From: Hondaea fermentalgiana
Taxonomy: Eukaryota > Sar > Bigyra > Thraustochytrida > Thraustochytriidae
Direction: 5' to 3'
Assembly: GCA_014084085.1 (NCBI GenBank)
Contig: NPFB01000022.1
Span: 228,130 to 292,129, forward strand
Length of the DNA stretch: 64,000 bases
The notes under the pieces are model-generated. The model was given only the letters and a program-made list of their open reading frames with translations, made no database searches and was not told the origin of the DNA. The position numbers and the translations under genes were made by a program. The stretch's first letter is position 1; the number at the start of each line of letters is the position of its first letter. Of the stretch, positions 38,356 to 47,870 are shown piece after piece.

Positions 38356-39492
38356 TCAAATGGCGTCAATCCGTGCAATGAACTCCTCGTAAAACGCTTC
38401 GGCCAAGTATAAGCGACGTTGAAACGGCATGGACTCCGTCTCGCGGAAGAGGTGCTTGGCAGCATCCGGGGCTGACTCAATGTAGCTGGAAAAGGTGTCG
38501 AAGCCGACTCGATTCGGGTCGCTCTCGTGGACAAGCAAGATAGGCTTCTCCTCCTGAAGTGCCGTCTCGAGCTCCATGCGCACCGCGCCCTCGAACACTG
38601 TCTTGGAGAGAAAAAGAAGGTAGCACTTTGACGCGCGAATCCCACGACGCATGGCGTCCTCTGCCAGGTTGCCCTGACTCTCCTGATCAAACCAGACCTT
38701 GAGACCTCGATTTTGCAATTTTTCAGCAATGAGATTGCATGTGTCGCCGGCGTCTACTTGTCGGTGGCTCAAAAAGACGTGGTACTCGAGACCGGCACCC
38801 GGCTGTCGAACTGGCGCCCGCTCAACATGGCCCGTATCGTGCTCGTCCTCCTTGAGCGAGCCGTCTTTGAAGAAGGGCTCGAAGTCTCCTACGTTCACGA
38901 CTTTGGTGCTCACAGATAAGACAGAATCTACGCCGGATGTACGCGCCCGAACCACATCGTCGTACGAGACCAAGATGGACGCGTTTCTTGGCGACTGGAG
39001 AAGAAGCCCCCAAGGTAAATCCCGAAACACCGCGTCGCGTGCGCCTCGGAACATGCTCACCAGCGTCTTAAGCGTGGTCGCGGGCTTCTTGGAGTCACGC
39101 TCGACACGGATCCAGATCTTGTCCTGGGTCTGCTCAAGCGCGAACACGGAGAGGCCGAAAAAGATGATGGCCTTGTTACCCGCAAGGCGAGGCGCGCGCG
39201 CTAAAGCTCCATGATCTCCGCTATGCTGAGCGCAAAGCGAGAGCAGACGTGCAAAGACGCCATCCGGAAGGAAAAACTCGGAAAAGTCCAAAACGCATGT
39301 CAGACCGGGATCCATGTCCGCAATCTCTGCGTCGAGATCAGCGTCGGTCGAGTTCTTGAGCAGACTGCTCACCAGATAGAGCGGCTCGCCTTGGCGGCCT
39401 GATGTGAAGGCATCTTCCGGGAAATCGCAGTTTGACAGAAGCATGACGCCGCGCATGAACTCCACGAGATATTCGACTTCTTCATCGTCCCA
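38356..39492 (-). CDS. COR-TIR protein, N-terminal side cut by assembly gap
   Basis: About 379 residues up to the gap. The first part resembles the COR domain of ROCO proteins: WDDEEVEYLVEFMRGVMLLSNCDF, then LYLVSSLL, then FSEFFLPDGVFARLLSLC and a beta-rich half with IWIRVERDS. The last part (about 38790-38430) is a TIR domain: EYHVFLSHRQVDAGDTC, KVWFDQES, CYLLFLSKTVFEGAVRMELETAL. The Glu in MELETAL is where SARM1-type TIR domains have their NAD-cleaving glutamate. No Roc GTPase is visible; it could be in the gap. The WD40 part at 39593-40242 is on the same strand and in the same nominal frame, so one WD40-(Roc?)-COR-TIR protein is likely, but two genes cannot be ruled out. Role as an immune-type or death-signalling sensor is inference. 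Confidence 0.7.
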   Translation of the reverse strand, partial: WDDEEVEYLVEFMRGVMLLSNCDFPEDAFTSGRQGEPLYLVSSLLKNSTDADLDAEIADMDPGLTCVLDFSEFFLPDGVFARLLSLCAQHSGDHGALARAPRLAGNKAIIFFGLSVFALEQTQDKIWIRVERDSKKPATTLKTLVSMFRGARDAVFRDLPWGLLLQSPRNASILVSYDDVVRARTSGVDSVLSVSTKVVNVGDFEPFFKDGSLKEDEHDTGHVERAPVRQPGAGLEYHVFLSHRQVDAGDTCNLIAEKLQNRGLKVWFDQESQGNLAEDAMRRGIRASKCYLLFLSKTVFEGAVRMELETALQEEKPILLVHESDPNRVGFDTFSSYIESAPDAAKHLFRETESMPFQRRLYLAEAFYEEFIARIDAI

Positions 39493-39592
39493 NNNNNNNN
39501 NNNNNNNNNNNNNNNNNNNNNNNNNNNNNNNNNNNNNNNNNNNNNNNNNNNNNNNNNNNNNNNNNNNNNNNNNNNNNNNNNNNNNNNNNNNN
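39493..39592. other. Assembly gap (100 N) inside the WD40/COR-TIR locus
   Basis: Exactly 100 Ns, so real length is unknown. The gap cuts coding sequence on both sides and may hide further WD repeats, a Roc GTPase domain, or the boundary of two genes. Confidence 0.97.
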
Positions 39593-40242
39593 TCGAGCGC
39601 GACAGAGCGCACCAAGTCAGTGTGTCCTTCGAGGACGCGGACGAGATGAAAGGAAGGCATGACGTAGACCCTCACCTTGTAGTCCCAAGATCCGCTCACC
39701 ATGCGCTGCGTGTCGGTCGCGACCGCGTAGACCTTGCCTGCCGCCTCCTTGAGGACGTGGCGTGGGCCGCCGCTGGCCCGATCGAAGACGCGCACGGTGT
39801 TGTCGCCCAACCCGGCTACGAGCAGGTTCTCGTGGGCGGCAACGCTGTTGACCTCCGCCTCGGCGTCAATCCTCATCGTTTCTCGGCCGCTGATCTTGTC
39901 CCAGACGCGGACGGTCTGGTCGCCGGATCCGCCGCCGGAGATGATCTCGTCGCCGTCGAAGATGACGCTGTTGACAAAGCCGGTGTGGCCCTGGAGGGCG
40001 TGCAGGACAGAGGCGGTGGCCAGGTCGATCAGGAAGAGGCCGCCTTCGACAGTCCCCAAGGCGGCCAGCTTGCCCTGCACGGCCACAGCGTTGGCCTCTC
40101 TGTTGTCGGGCGTCTTCATCTCCAAGACGAGGGCGCCGTCCTTCTTGCTCCATGCGCGCAAGCAGCGGTCGTCCCCGCTGGCAGCCAGCACGAGGTCGGC
40201 GGTCTGCGCGACGCTCCACACGTAGCCCTCGATGCGGCCCAT
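39593..40242 (-). CDS. WD40-repeat protein, C-terminal side cut by assembly gap
   Basis: About 216 residues from the ATG at 40242 (MGRIEGYVWSV) to the gap. At least five WD40 blades are visible, ending in WD-type motifs: CLRAWSKKDG, GLFLIDLA, TVRVWDKISG, TVRVFDRASG and KVRVYVMPS, with GH turns such as LQGHTGFVNSV and LEGHTDLVRSV. A complete propeller needs seven blades, so the repeat array must continue into the gap. The nearest coding sequence beyond the gap is the COR-TIR part in the same strand and nominal frame. The frame is open upstream to 40584 without a clear earlier start. A GTACGT donor-like site on this strand at about 40601 could belong to a leader intron. Confidence 0.75.
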
Positions 40243-41310
40243 GGCGGCGGCGGCGGCGGCGACGGCGGGGAGAGCGACGCGAACAAGCGCCGCGAGCGAC
40301 TGCGGCTGCGGCGGGCAGGGGCGAGGGACGAGGGGCGCGAGCGAGGGGAGGAGAAGATGGGCGAGATTGGATGGATGGCCAGCCCGGGCCGCCTGCTGAT
40401 GCGATGTGGCCTTGGCGCGTTCTCCGCGGGGCGCGCGCGCGGACGGGGGGAAGGGAGAAGCTGCTTGCGCCTTGCACGCCTGCCTGCCGCGCGCCCGCGC
40501 GCGATGCGGGCGCGAAGGGGCGGGTGTTGGGTGTTTGAGCGAAGGGCCAGCACAGAGCTTGGCACTCGCAGTTGGGCCAAGCAAAACCTTGTGATGTACG
40601 TACCTTCAAGTCACATCACAGGAGTTGTTCTCCCGCCAGGCCGCTTTTTTTTGGGGGGGGGGGGGAGTGAGGGGTGGCGTTGAAGGTGTTTCGAAGGGAA
40701 AGAAGTCAAAGTACTCTCTAAATTTGGAGAAAATCGTGATTGGAAAGTCTTTCTCCGGCACGAGCACGTTGATGATCCAACCAACGACGGCGACACTTCA
40801 CCCGCAATAATTTGTGTGCTCTCGTATACTCCTCCCTCTTTGACGAAATGCCAAAACTATGCTTTAAAGGCGAACAACTGAATCAAGCACTTTGCACCGT
40901 TTTGAATGGAACGGTCACAGTTGATCTTGTTAGTTTGAACCGGTGTTTTCACTTGTTCAGCGTACGGGTGGAAGGCGCACAAGGCATTCCTCTGCTTGAA
41001 TATGCGAGGAAAGTTAGGCGTTGACTTCATTGACAAACAGAGATGCATTGCTTTGTTTTGTTTTTACAGAGAGTCAGGGATAAAAGGATTAGCCTCTTGC
41101 CAAAAGGGATCTGCATTTGTGGACTACGTTCAGTTGCCGCAATAGCATGCGTTGTGCATTCCACACACAAAAGTATACATGGCGCCTACCAGGAATGTGA
41201 CAGCTAATTCACGCTGTGTCCAAATGGTTCAGTTTTCACGGCGAAAGTACTGACTGTTGGGAGAGATGATCTTGTCAAAACGGTCACATTCAGGTCACAG
41301 AGAAAAACAT
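40243..41310. other. Intergenic region between WD40/TIR locus and sulfotransferase gene
   Basis: The first 350 bases are G/C-rich leader of the WD40 gene. A T8-G13 run sits at 40645-40665. The rest is A/T-richer flank of the sulfotransferase gene. No gene seen. Confidence 0.55.
40653..40665. repeat. Poly-G tract (13 bases)
   Basis: Thirteen G residues directly after eight Ts, in intergenic DNA. Confidence 0.85.
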
Positions 41311-42492
41311 CTATGAATCAGAGGGAGACGCGGTGTCACGCTCTTTCTGGAGTTGCCCATTGCACGGTCCCCATATCTTCTCATTCCAAAAGTTTTGGCT
41401 GACTTTACAAATGTACTCCACTTGCTCCGCCGTGTATGGATTGAATATTTTTTCAGGCTTGCGCTTGAATCCGCCGTCGCGTTCATGCATGACGCACTGC
41501 AAACCAATCTCAGGCGCAGGCATGCTATCTTCTCCCTGTATATCTCGCAGATGCTGCAAAAGCTGCAAGACCTCTCGCTCGAAATTGTTCACGAGGTCCT
41601 CAAAGTAAAACAGCCGCACGGGCCGTCCTCGTTCATCTTTCCAGCGCTTGCCCGTAATGTCCTCCTTCTCGGAAAGCCAGAAGCCAGTGTGATTCGCCCA
41701 GCCTTCTCCTTTGGCCCAGATAAAATCTTGCCAGACTGGGTCCTCGAACTTGCTGAGATCAGTGCTCCCTGTGTGACTGTGAGAATACACGCGGTTGAAT
41801 TCCGCCATCAAGGTATCAAAAGGGCTCCGCAGAACAACAACTGTACTTACGGCTTCTTGGACGTCGTCTTTGCTTCCTTCTGTAGGAACGTAGCTATTCT
41901 TTCCTTTTTTCCAGCAATTCTTGCATGGATAATGCGTTTTGACGGCAACGACAGTCCGGTCGCGTAACATTTCTGCGAGGAAGCCTCCTTTGTAAAGCTT
42001 ACGATCGTTGTACATACTGCCAGTGTACAGGCGAGAGCCTTGTTGGATGACGTGCCGGGTCCAGGTGTTTCCGGACCCTGGATACGATGCCAGAGCAATT
42101 GGCCCATTTGCGTGGTCCTTTTTCATAATGTGGAGAGGCATGTTGCACTCGCGTGGAAGGTCTGAGGTGGAATCGCGTGGCATCAATGGCGCGTTTTGCG
42201 CCTTTGAATTCTCGCTGCCACCATGGACCCCACGCAGAGGTGACCGCTCAATTTGCTGCTTCCCCTGAAACATCAAAGCATCAATGTCGGACACTTTGAG
42301 AAATCTGGCGGACCCAAAGATACATAAAAGCACGATGCCGAGCAAGGCCACAGTGCTCAACATGAATCTGAAATTGACCTTGTCGCTCTTGCCAAAGTTC
42401 GAAGAGGGGTCCATGCGAGCTATCTCGCCGACTGAAACGGAGTTCAACTCATCCGTCTTCCCGCCGATTGGCAAGGGTTGCACGCGATTCAT
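41311..42492 (-). CDS. Type II membrane sulfotransferase (WSCD-like)
   Basis: A 393-residue Golgi-type sulfotransferase by fold. A short cytosolic N-terminus is followed by one membrane span (residues about 43-64, MLSTVALLGIVLLCIFGSARF) and a luminal catalytic domain. The PAPS 5'-phosphosulfate loop is ASYPGSGNTWTRHVIQQGS and the 3'-phosphate site is VVVLRSPFDTLMAEFNR, as in the WSCD and related P-loop sulfotransferases. FYFEDLVNNFEREV and the C-terminal MHERDGGFKRKPEKIF are further family-like positions. No WSC domain is present. The first in-frame ATG is 42492 (MNRVQPLPIGG); the frame is open 16 codons further without an ATG. Acceptor, whether glycan or protein, is unknown. Confidence 0.82.
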   Translation of the reverse strand: MNRVQPLPIGGKTDELNSVSVGEIARMDPSSNFGKSDKVNFRFMLSTVALLGIVLLCIFGSARFLKVSDIDALMFQGKQQIERSPLRGVHGGSENSKAQNAPLMPRDSTSDLPRECNMPLHIMKKDHANGPIALASYPGSGNTWTRHVIQQGSRLYTGSMYNDRKLYKGGFLAEMLRDRTVVAVKTHYPCKNCWKKGKNSYVPTEGSKDDVQEAVSTVVVLRSPFDTLMAEFNRVYSHSHTGSTDLSKFEDPVWQDFIWAKGEGWANHTGFWLSEKEDITGKRWKDERGRPVRLFYFEDLVNNFEREVLQLLQHLRDIQGEDSMPAPEIGLQCVMHERDGGFKRKPEKIFNPYTAEQVEYICKVSQNFWNEKIWGPCNGQLQKERDTASPSDS

Positions 42493-44092
42493 TCTGCCAG
42501 GTGGAGGTGGCCTGTCCGTGGGTTCTGTGCGTAGCAACAAAACCCGGACGACCGTGTTCGACTAAAGAACGGGATCACACGGTTCAACACGATGTTACAA
42601 AGCTGCACAGCACCGACTTGAGCGAGCGATCGTCTGATGCGGATGTCCTGGAGCTTGCTGGTTCAATGCCAAAAGAGAACAGAACCCGGGGCGGCTCAAA
42701 GAGTGTTTGCTTGCCCAAGATGAGAAGAGAGCGCTAAGGCAGATGGCTCCACCGCTCCTGTACGGCGCAAGTTGGCCGACACGGGAACAAACGCGCCAAA
42801 AATTTTCTGTCGATAAATTGTCGTCTTACGAGCGTTTATGAGACTCCACTTTTCAAGAGTACTGCTTCGCTCAGTATTACCCCCCGAGAACCCTTCGAGC
42901 AAGAGGCCCTGTGCGCGCACCTCAAGGTTGTCTCGCGCCCGCCCGAGAAGAGTATATTAGGTTTCTGCGATCCCTCTCGCATGCTGTGAACGATCCCACT
43001 TGCTACTTGGCATTGTTCTAACGGCTGTAAAACGCGCGAGCGGGCCAATCGGGAGAGAAGGGCCCCCCGTCGGAAAATATTTTCCATAAACAAATCGTGT
43101 CACGGCGAAATCAAACGGTTGCCCGATTGTCGCATTGAAGAGAGGAATCTATACTGACTGTAAGGCCAGAAATCAGCAGTGACGCGGCGTACTTAGGGTA
43201 TTCTCATAGGCGACTCTTACTTCTACAATTTTAGGTCTGCACACCGCGGCAACCGTTGCGCATGGCTGGCAACCAGTTGTCAACCACGAGAAACCCAGTA
43301 AACACCATCGTGCAGTCCTGTGAGCATCAGTATGAGGGAAACAAATTGCGAAAAAGCGATGATGGCGCCGATTAAAAGGAGCAGCCGGCACGTCATGTGT
43401 CAGACTACAGAGACGCGGCTCATGTCAACTTGTCAAATTCTGTCCAGTCTAGTTTCCAGACATCATGTACTCTCAAGACGACACTTGCGGGCACCCGTAT
43501 GTCAGCGATTCGTTACCAAATCAAACGGCCCGAAAGACGGCCACTGTCACTGTTGATTGATTCATCCAAAAGGTGTTGACTTTGGGAGTGTTCGATGTAG
43601 GCCTGCGCAACGGCCTTCAGTGATGCGAGGCCATCGCGGAAGTAGTGAGTAGGGAGGGGCACATTGGCAAAAAGGACTTTTTGTCTTGCGTTAATCTGCT
43701 ACGTGTACACCAAAGTGTTCGTTTTTCGTGCACGTTCAGTCGCGACTCGCCAATTCGCGCCGCGGAGCAGACCATGCTGAAATCCACTTTAAAACCTCGC
43801 AGCACAAATCCGAGTCACGGCGCAATTCAATCCCATGCGCGAGAATGAGGACACCCACCATGCGACTCATTCCAAATCGCAAGTTGCGAGTCACGCAAAA
43901 ATGGAAACCCTTGCGGGAAACCAAGGTCCAGTCACTTGAGCCGCAACGGAATTTTTGCGCTCATCACCCCAGGTTGATAATGAGATCATATTCAGATGCC
44001 AACGTTATCTTTTAAAGCTTTACTGTTAGTCTGAACCAAGCAGAGCTGATTGATATTAGGGGTGTTGCGCTCAAGACAGAGAGGAAAAGGAT
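42493..44092. other. 1.6-kb intergenic region
   Basis: Upstream of the sulfotransferase and downstream of the first MDR gene. Composition is near balanced, and frames are all under 100 codons without gene-like bias. No RNA gene or repeat family recognised. Confidence 0.55.
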
Positions 44093-45211
44093 CTAGTCCA
44101 TGATTGTCTTGATGACCATTTTGCCTCCAGTTTGGTAGTCCGATTTGAGAACGTCAACAAGGTTGTCATCTTTAAGGCCAAGCACGCGATCAATCTTCGT
44201 GGCCAGCTCCTTGGGTAGCATTGTAAAAAGTCTGTAAAACACCTTGAGCTGGCGCATGATGCCGCCCTCCTCAAGCCAGGGACCTACAAGAAAGAAATAG
44301 GACGGCTTTTTGGGATCATTTTTCTTGGAGCGTAGTTCCTCAGGAACGCCTTGGCCGCTGAGATTGCCGTAGATGAGAACAACGCTCTCGTCCGGCATAA
44401 CTTCGTAGATGTCGCTCGAGACGTCGCCTGCGATCGCGTCAAAGGCAAGCGTAGCATCGTACTTTTGCACAGCCTTGGAGAGGTCCGTTTTGAAGGACTC
44501 GACATCGGTGCGAACAATGAGGTCGGCCGGCACGTTGTGCTCCTTGAGGATCTTGACGTTCTTCTCTCCGCGCACCACACAGACAACGTCAACATCGTAG
44601 ACCGGGGCGGCACGGATAAGTTGCAGACCAAGGGCTGAGTTTGCCGCAGTGTGGACAAGAGCCTTGTGGTGGCCTTCCTTGGCGATCTCAAGCATGGACA
44701 GCGCCGTAAGAGGATTGATGAACGTTGCGGCGCCTTCCTTGTAGTCCACGTTTGATGGCAACGGAAGGATACCCGAGGGAGCAGAGATGGCGTACTCGGC
44801 CCAGAATTGGCCCGAAAAGTTCACCGAAACTGCGGCAACGGCGGTACCCAGCTTGGCCAGAATGTACGAAGGAACGCCGCCTCCCGAGGCGACCACCTCT
44901 CCGGACCCTTCATAGCCAATGCCGTACGGGTACTTGATGTCAGCAGCCCTGTACCCAGCCGTGCCCAGGGCATTGTACATGTCGCTCGGATTCACGGTCG
45001 TGTAGTGCACCTTGATGAGGATCTCTCCCTTTTGAGGCACGGGCACAGGGACGCGGCGCACCTCGAGCTCGCCGGGAGCTACGGTCTGCACGGCCCACAT
45101 TTCCTTGGGGACCTCGAACTTGGGGTTGTAATACAGCTCGTTCGAGACGCCGCCCAGGAGGGCCGCGCCGGCAGCCACAGCCACCAGCAAGAGCGTCATG
45201 AGGCCGGGCAT
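44093..45211 (-). CDS. Membrane-anchored MDR oxidoreductase, paralogue 1 (quinone/enoyl reductase-like)
   Basis: A 372-residue medium-chain dehydrogenase/reductase, NAD(P)H-dependent by fold. N-terminal residues 4-22 (LMTLLLVAVAAGAALLGGV) form a signal anchor. The GroES-like domain includes VPVPVPQKGEILIKVHYTTVNPSDMY and the turn YGIGYEGSGEVV. The cofactor domain has INPLTALSMLE and ALVHTAANSALGLQLI, the latter being the nucleotide-binding region of quinone-reductase and enoyl-CoA-reductase types, which lack the zinc cysteines of alcohol dehydrogenases. It is the most divergent of three same-strand paralogues in this array. Where the other two read RKWRVS-RDL-G-GKFWAEY, this one has TAVAAVSVNFSGQFWAEYA. 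The ATG at 45211 starts MPGLMTLL. Substrate unknown; membrane lipid metabolism is a guess. Confidence 0.82.
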   Translation of the reverse strand: MPGLMTLLLVAVAAGAALLGGVSNELYYNPKFEVPKEMWAVQTVAPGELEVRRVPVPVPQKGEILIKVHYTTVNPSDMYNALGTAGYRAADIKYPYGIGYEGSGEVVASGGGVPSYILAKLGTAVAAVSVNFSGQFWAEYAISAPSGILPLPSNVDYKEGAATFINPLTALSMLEIAKEGHHKALVHTAANSALGLQLIRAAPVYDVDVVCVVRGEKNVKILKEHNVPADLIVRTDVESFKTDLSKAVQKYDATLAFDAIAGDVSSDIYEVMPDESVVLIYGNLSGQGVPEELRSKKNDPKKPSYFFLVGPWLEEGGIMRQLKVFYRLFTMLPKELATKIDRVLGLKDDNLVDVLKSDYQTGGKMVIKTIMD

Positions 45212-46233
45212 CGTCGTGAGCTTTGCCAAGCGGCTCGGTCGATCGATCCCAGGGTCCGACTCTCTCTCGGTCAGCCTCCGCGTCTCTGCGCGACGGCTCA
45301 GGCCCGGCTCCGGCGCAACGTGGCGTGGCGTGGCGTGGGCAGAGGCGAAGCGTCGCACGCTCGGGGTTGCGGTTCTGCCTCGCGCCTATCCTCGTCTCTG
45401 TGCGACCCGCGGCGCCTGACCTGTGAGCCTCCGTCCAATCTACTCTGCCCGCGGACGTGCTCTGCGCTGCGCGCTTCGCTCGCGGCGCGGAGACGGAGAC
45501 GGCGTCGCCCTCGGGGTCGCCGTCCGGACACCCTGCGCGGCGGCCGGGAAACGAGGTCGAGATGAGTGGATAGGGGCGGACGCTGAGGCCCGTCCGCGTC
45601 GCCGGCGCCCCCGCCCAAAGCACGACGCCAGACTCGCGCGCCTCGGCTTCCTGCGCTTCCCGGCGTACGCCTGAACGCACGGCCTCTTCTTCCTCCTCGG
45701 GGCGGCGTCGATGAAACGTCGGGGAGCGACCGAGCCGGGCCGGCGGCACGCAGGGCAGATGGCGGCCACCGAGGCGGAGGCGACGCGCGGCGTCTGGACA
45801 TCGCCGTTGGGGAGCTCCTCGGGAAGCGAACCAGCGACCACCGCCGTGTTGGCCAGGACGTAATTGTTGCTGCCCAGCCAGGTGCGGGTAACATCATCAG
45901 CATCGTCATCATCATCATTGGCATGACGAGGAGGGAAAAGTTGGGGTGGGAAACGAGATTTCGGTCACCTTGGTGGTCAAGAGACGACGGACGGCGGGCA
46001 CTTGAGCGCCCGCAGCCTGCAGCTGGCAACTGGTACGGAAGAAAGCAGCAACCTCCTTGTACGCAGAAGGCTAAAAGCGATGAATCGATGGATGGATGGA
46101 TGGTTGAACACGAGAATGGATGGATAGGCGGATGAGCGTGGCCGCTAAGATCATCATTGCGCCGCCAAGGCTTTTGGTCATAGATGTGTGAAAAAGGTAG
46201 GAAAAAGTTTGAATGATTTGTTATTGTTGTTCT
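45212..46233. other. Intergenic region between MDR paralogues 1 and 2
   Basis: The first 600 bases are very G/C-rich leader of paralogue 1 and hold overlapping Arg/Ala-rich frames that I reject. CATCATCATCATC lies at 45895-45917, and the TGGA repeat at 46088-46128. The last part is A/T-richer 3' flank of paralogue 2. Confidence 0.55.
46088..46128. repeat. TGGA microsatellite
   Basis: Two short TGGA/GGAT blocks separated by 14 bases, in the spacer of the MDR array. Confidence 0.8.
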
Positions 46234-47463
46234 TCACAGGCCTGCGCGTCCATCAGACTTGTGCGGCATGCGCATAATAACCTTGCCGCTCTTCTGGTGG
46301 TCCGCGTACGCATAAAGCAAGTCAATAAGAGCAGGGTCGTCCATGCTGATCTCGCGATCCACCGAACTGGCGAGCTCGTGAGGCAGCATACTGAACTGAT
46401 AGCGCGAAACCTTGAACAAACGCCTCAAGCCGCCAGCAATGAGCCAGGGGCCAACAAGGTAATAAGAGTACGGCTTTTGCGCATCGTTCTTCTTGTCGCC
46501 AAGTTCTTTCGGCATGCCCTCGCCGCTCAAGTTACCATACGTGTAGACGCGCGCTTTTTCGGGCATTGCGCCGTAGACGGCGCGAGCGACATCACCGCCG
46601 ATGGCGTCAAAAGCGAGTGTCGCTTCCGTCGAACGCACAGCTCGCTTGAGGTCGCTCTTGAAGTTGGCCACGTCCGTGCGCACAACGAGATCAGCCGGAT
46701 GTTTCATTGTCTGCCGCAACATACGCGCATTCTTCTCTCCACGCACAACAGCCACGATCTTGATGCCAAACGCCGGTGCCGCGCGCAAGAGCTGCAGTCC
46801 TAGCGTCGACGACGCCGCCGTATGTACCAGCGCCTTGTGGCCCTCCTCCTGAGCGATAATGAGCATACTCAGGGCCGTGAGCGGGTTTACATTGGCAAGG
46901 CAGCCCTCGCGCAAATCGACGCTGTCGGGAAGCGGAGGGGTGTTTGAAGGCTTGGCGACAGCGTACTCGGCCCAGAACTTGCCGTCGCCCGCCAGGTCCC
47001 GTGTCGAGACACGCCACTTGCGCAGCATTGCCCAATAACCAAGAAGACCGCCACCAGAGCCCACGACAACACCGCTACCTTCGTATCCAATGCCGTGCGG
47101 GTATGTGGGTTCTGTAGAGAGTTTGGATCTGTCCATGGCACAATAGATGTCGCTTGGGTTGACGGGCGCGTGGCTCATCTTGATGAGCACCTCGCCGCGC
47201 TTCGGCGTCGGCACGGGGACGCGGCACACCTCGATCTTGCCTTTGGCAGTAGTTTGCAGCGCTAACATTTCTTCGGGCCTCTTTTTGCCTTCAGCGTTGT
47301 ACACGCGACGACTGACGATCACGCCAATCATGCCGCCCACCGCAAGCGGCACAGCTGCAAGCCATAGCGTCGACGTTAGGTTCGGGGTCCAAGTCCATGA
47401 CACTGACGCTGTCGAGGCTGGCGACGCCGACGGCGCCGAAGACGCCGGCGCGGTGGACTCCAT
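46234..47463 (-). CDS. Membrane-anchored MDR oxidoreductase, paralogue 2
   Basis: A 409-residue paralogue of its two neighbours. It has a longer Ser/Ala/Thr-rich N-terminus before the anchor (about residues 33-51, LWLAAVPLAVGGMIGVIVS), then CRVPVPTPKRGEVLIKMSH, YPHGIGYEGSGVVVGSGGG, RKWRVSTRDLAGDGKFWAEYA, NVNPLTALSMLIIAQEEGHKALVHTAASSTLGLQLL and a conserved tail with YSYYLVGPWLIAGG. It is closer in sequence to paralogue 3 than to paralogue 1. The ATG at 47463 is unambiguous. A run of about ten CAG (minus strand) units lies 60-95 bases upstream in the leader. Probably NADPH-dependent; the acceptor is unknown. Confidence 0.82.
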   Translation of the reverse strand: MESTAPASSAPSASPASTASVSWTWTPNLTSTLWLAAVPLAVGGMIGVIVSRRVYNAEGKKRPEEMLALQTTAKGKIEVCRVPVPTPKRGEVLIKMSHAPVNPSDIYCAMDRSKLSTEPTYPHGIGYEGSGVVVGSGGGLLGYWAMLRKWRVSTRDLAGDGKFWAEYAVAKPSNTPPLPDSVDLREGCLANVNPLTALSMLIIAQEEGHKALVHTAASSTLGLQLLRAAPAFGIKIVAVVRGEKNARMLRQTMKHPADLVVRTDVANFKSDLKRAVRSTEATLAFDAIGGDVARAVYGAMPEKARVYTYGNLSGEGMPKELGDKKNDAQKPYSYYLVGPWLIAGGLRRLFKVSRYQFSMLPHELASSVDREISMDDPALIDLLYAYADHQKSGKVIMRMPHKSDGRAGL

Positions 47464-47520
47464 GGCTGTCTCAAGCGAGCGAGAAACGAGCGCTTCTTCT
47501 CGTCTGCTACTCGCGGCGTT

Positions 47521-47555
<35 letters not shown>

Positions 47556-47870
47556 ACTATTGCTGCTTCTGCTGCAGCGGCTGGTGGGCTGGCTGACTAC
47601 GCTTTCGGAGTCTGTGGTCGGTTCTGCCGGGAAATCTCAGGCTATCCTTCCGTCTTTGGGTCCCAGTCGCATACCATGGTGAGAACTACACCAACATGTG
47701 CACTTGCCACGCTCTTTCTGGCTCCGAGCCAAGACGGCGGTCGCAAGTTCTCTGGCAGGCACATCAATTGCACCATGACGAGCATCATTTTTATAAAGAT
47801 AGATGTGATAGATTGCGAAAGAAGGTGAAAGCTCGCTTTTTGGGGCGGGGGTTAACACTTTCGTCTATTA
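47464..47870. other. Spacer between MDR paralogues 2 and 3
   Basis: Contains the GCT trinucleotide run at 47526-47555, which lies in the leader of paralogue 2, and then A/T-richer 3' flank of paralogue 3. No gene seen. Confidence 0.6.
47526..47555. repeat. GCT (CAG on the gene strand) trinucleotide run
   Basis: About ten units in the probable 5' leader of MDR paralogue 2, followed by imperfect units to 47575. Confidence 0.88.
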
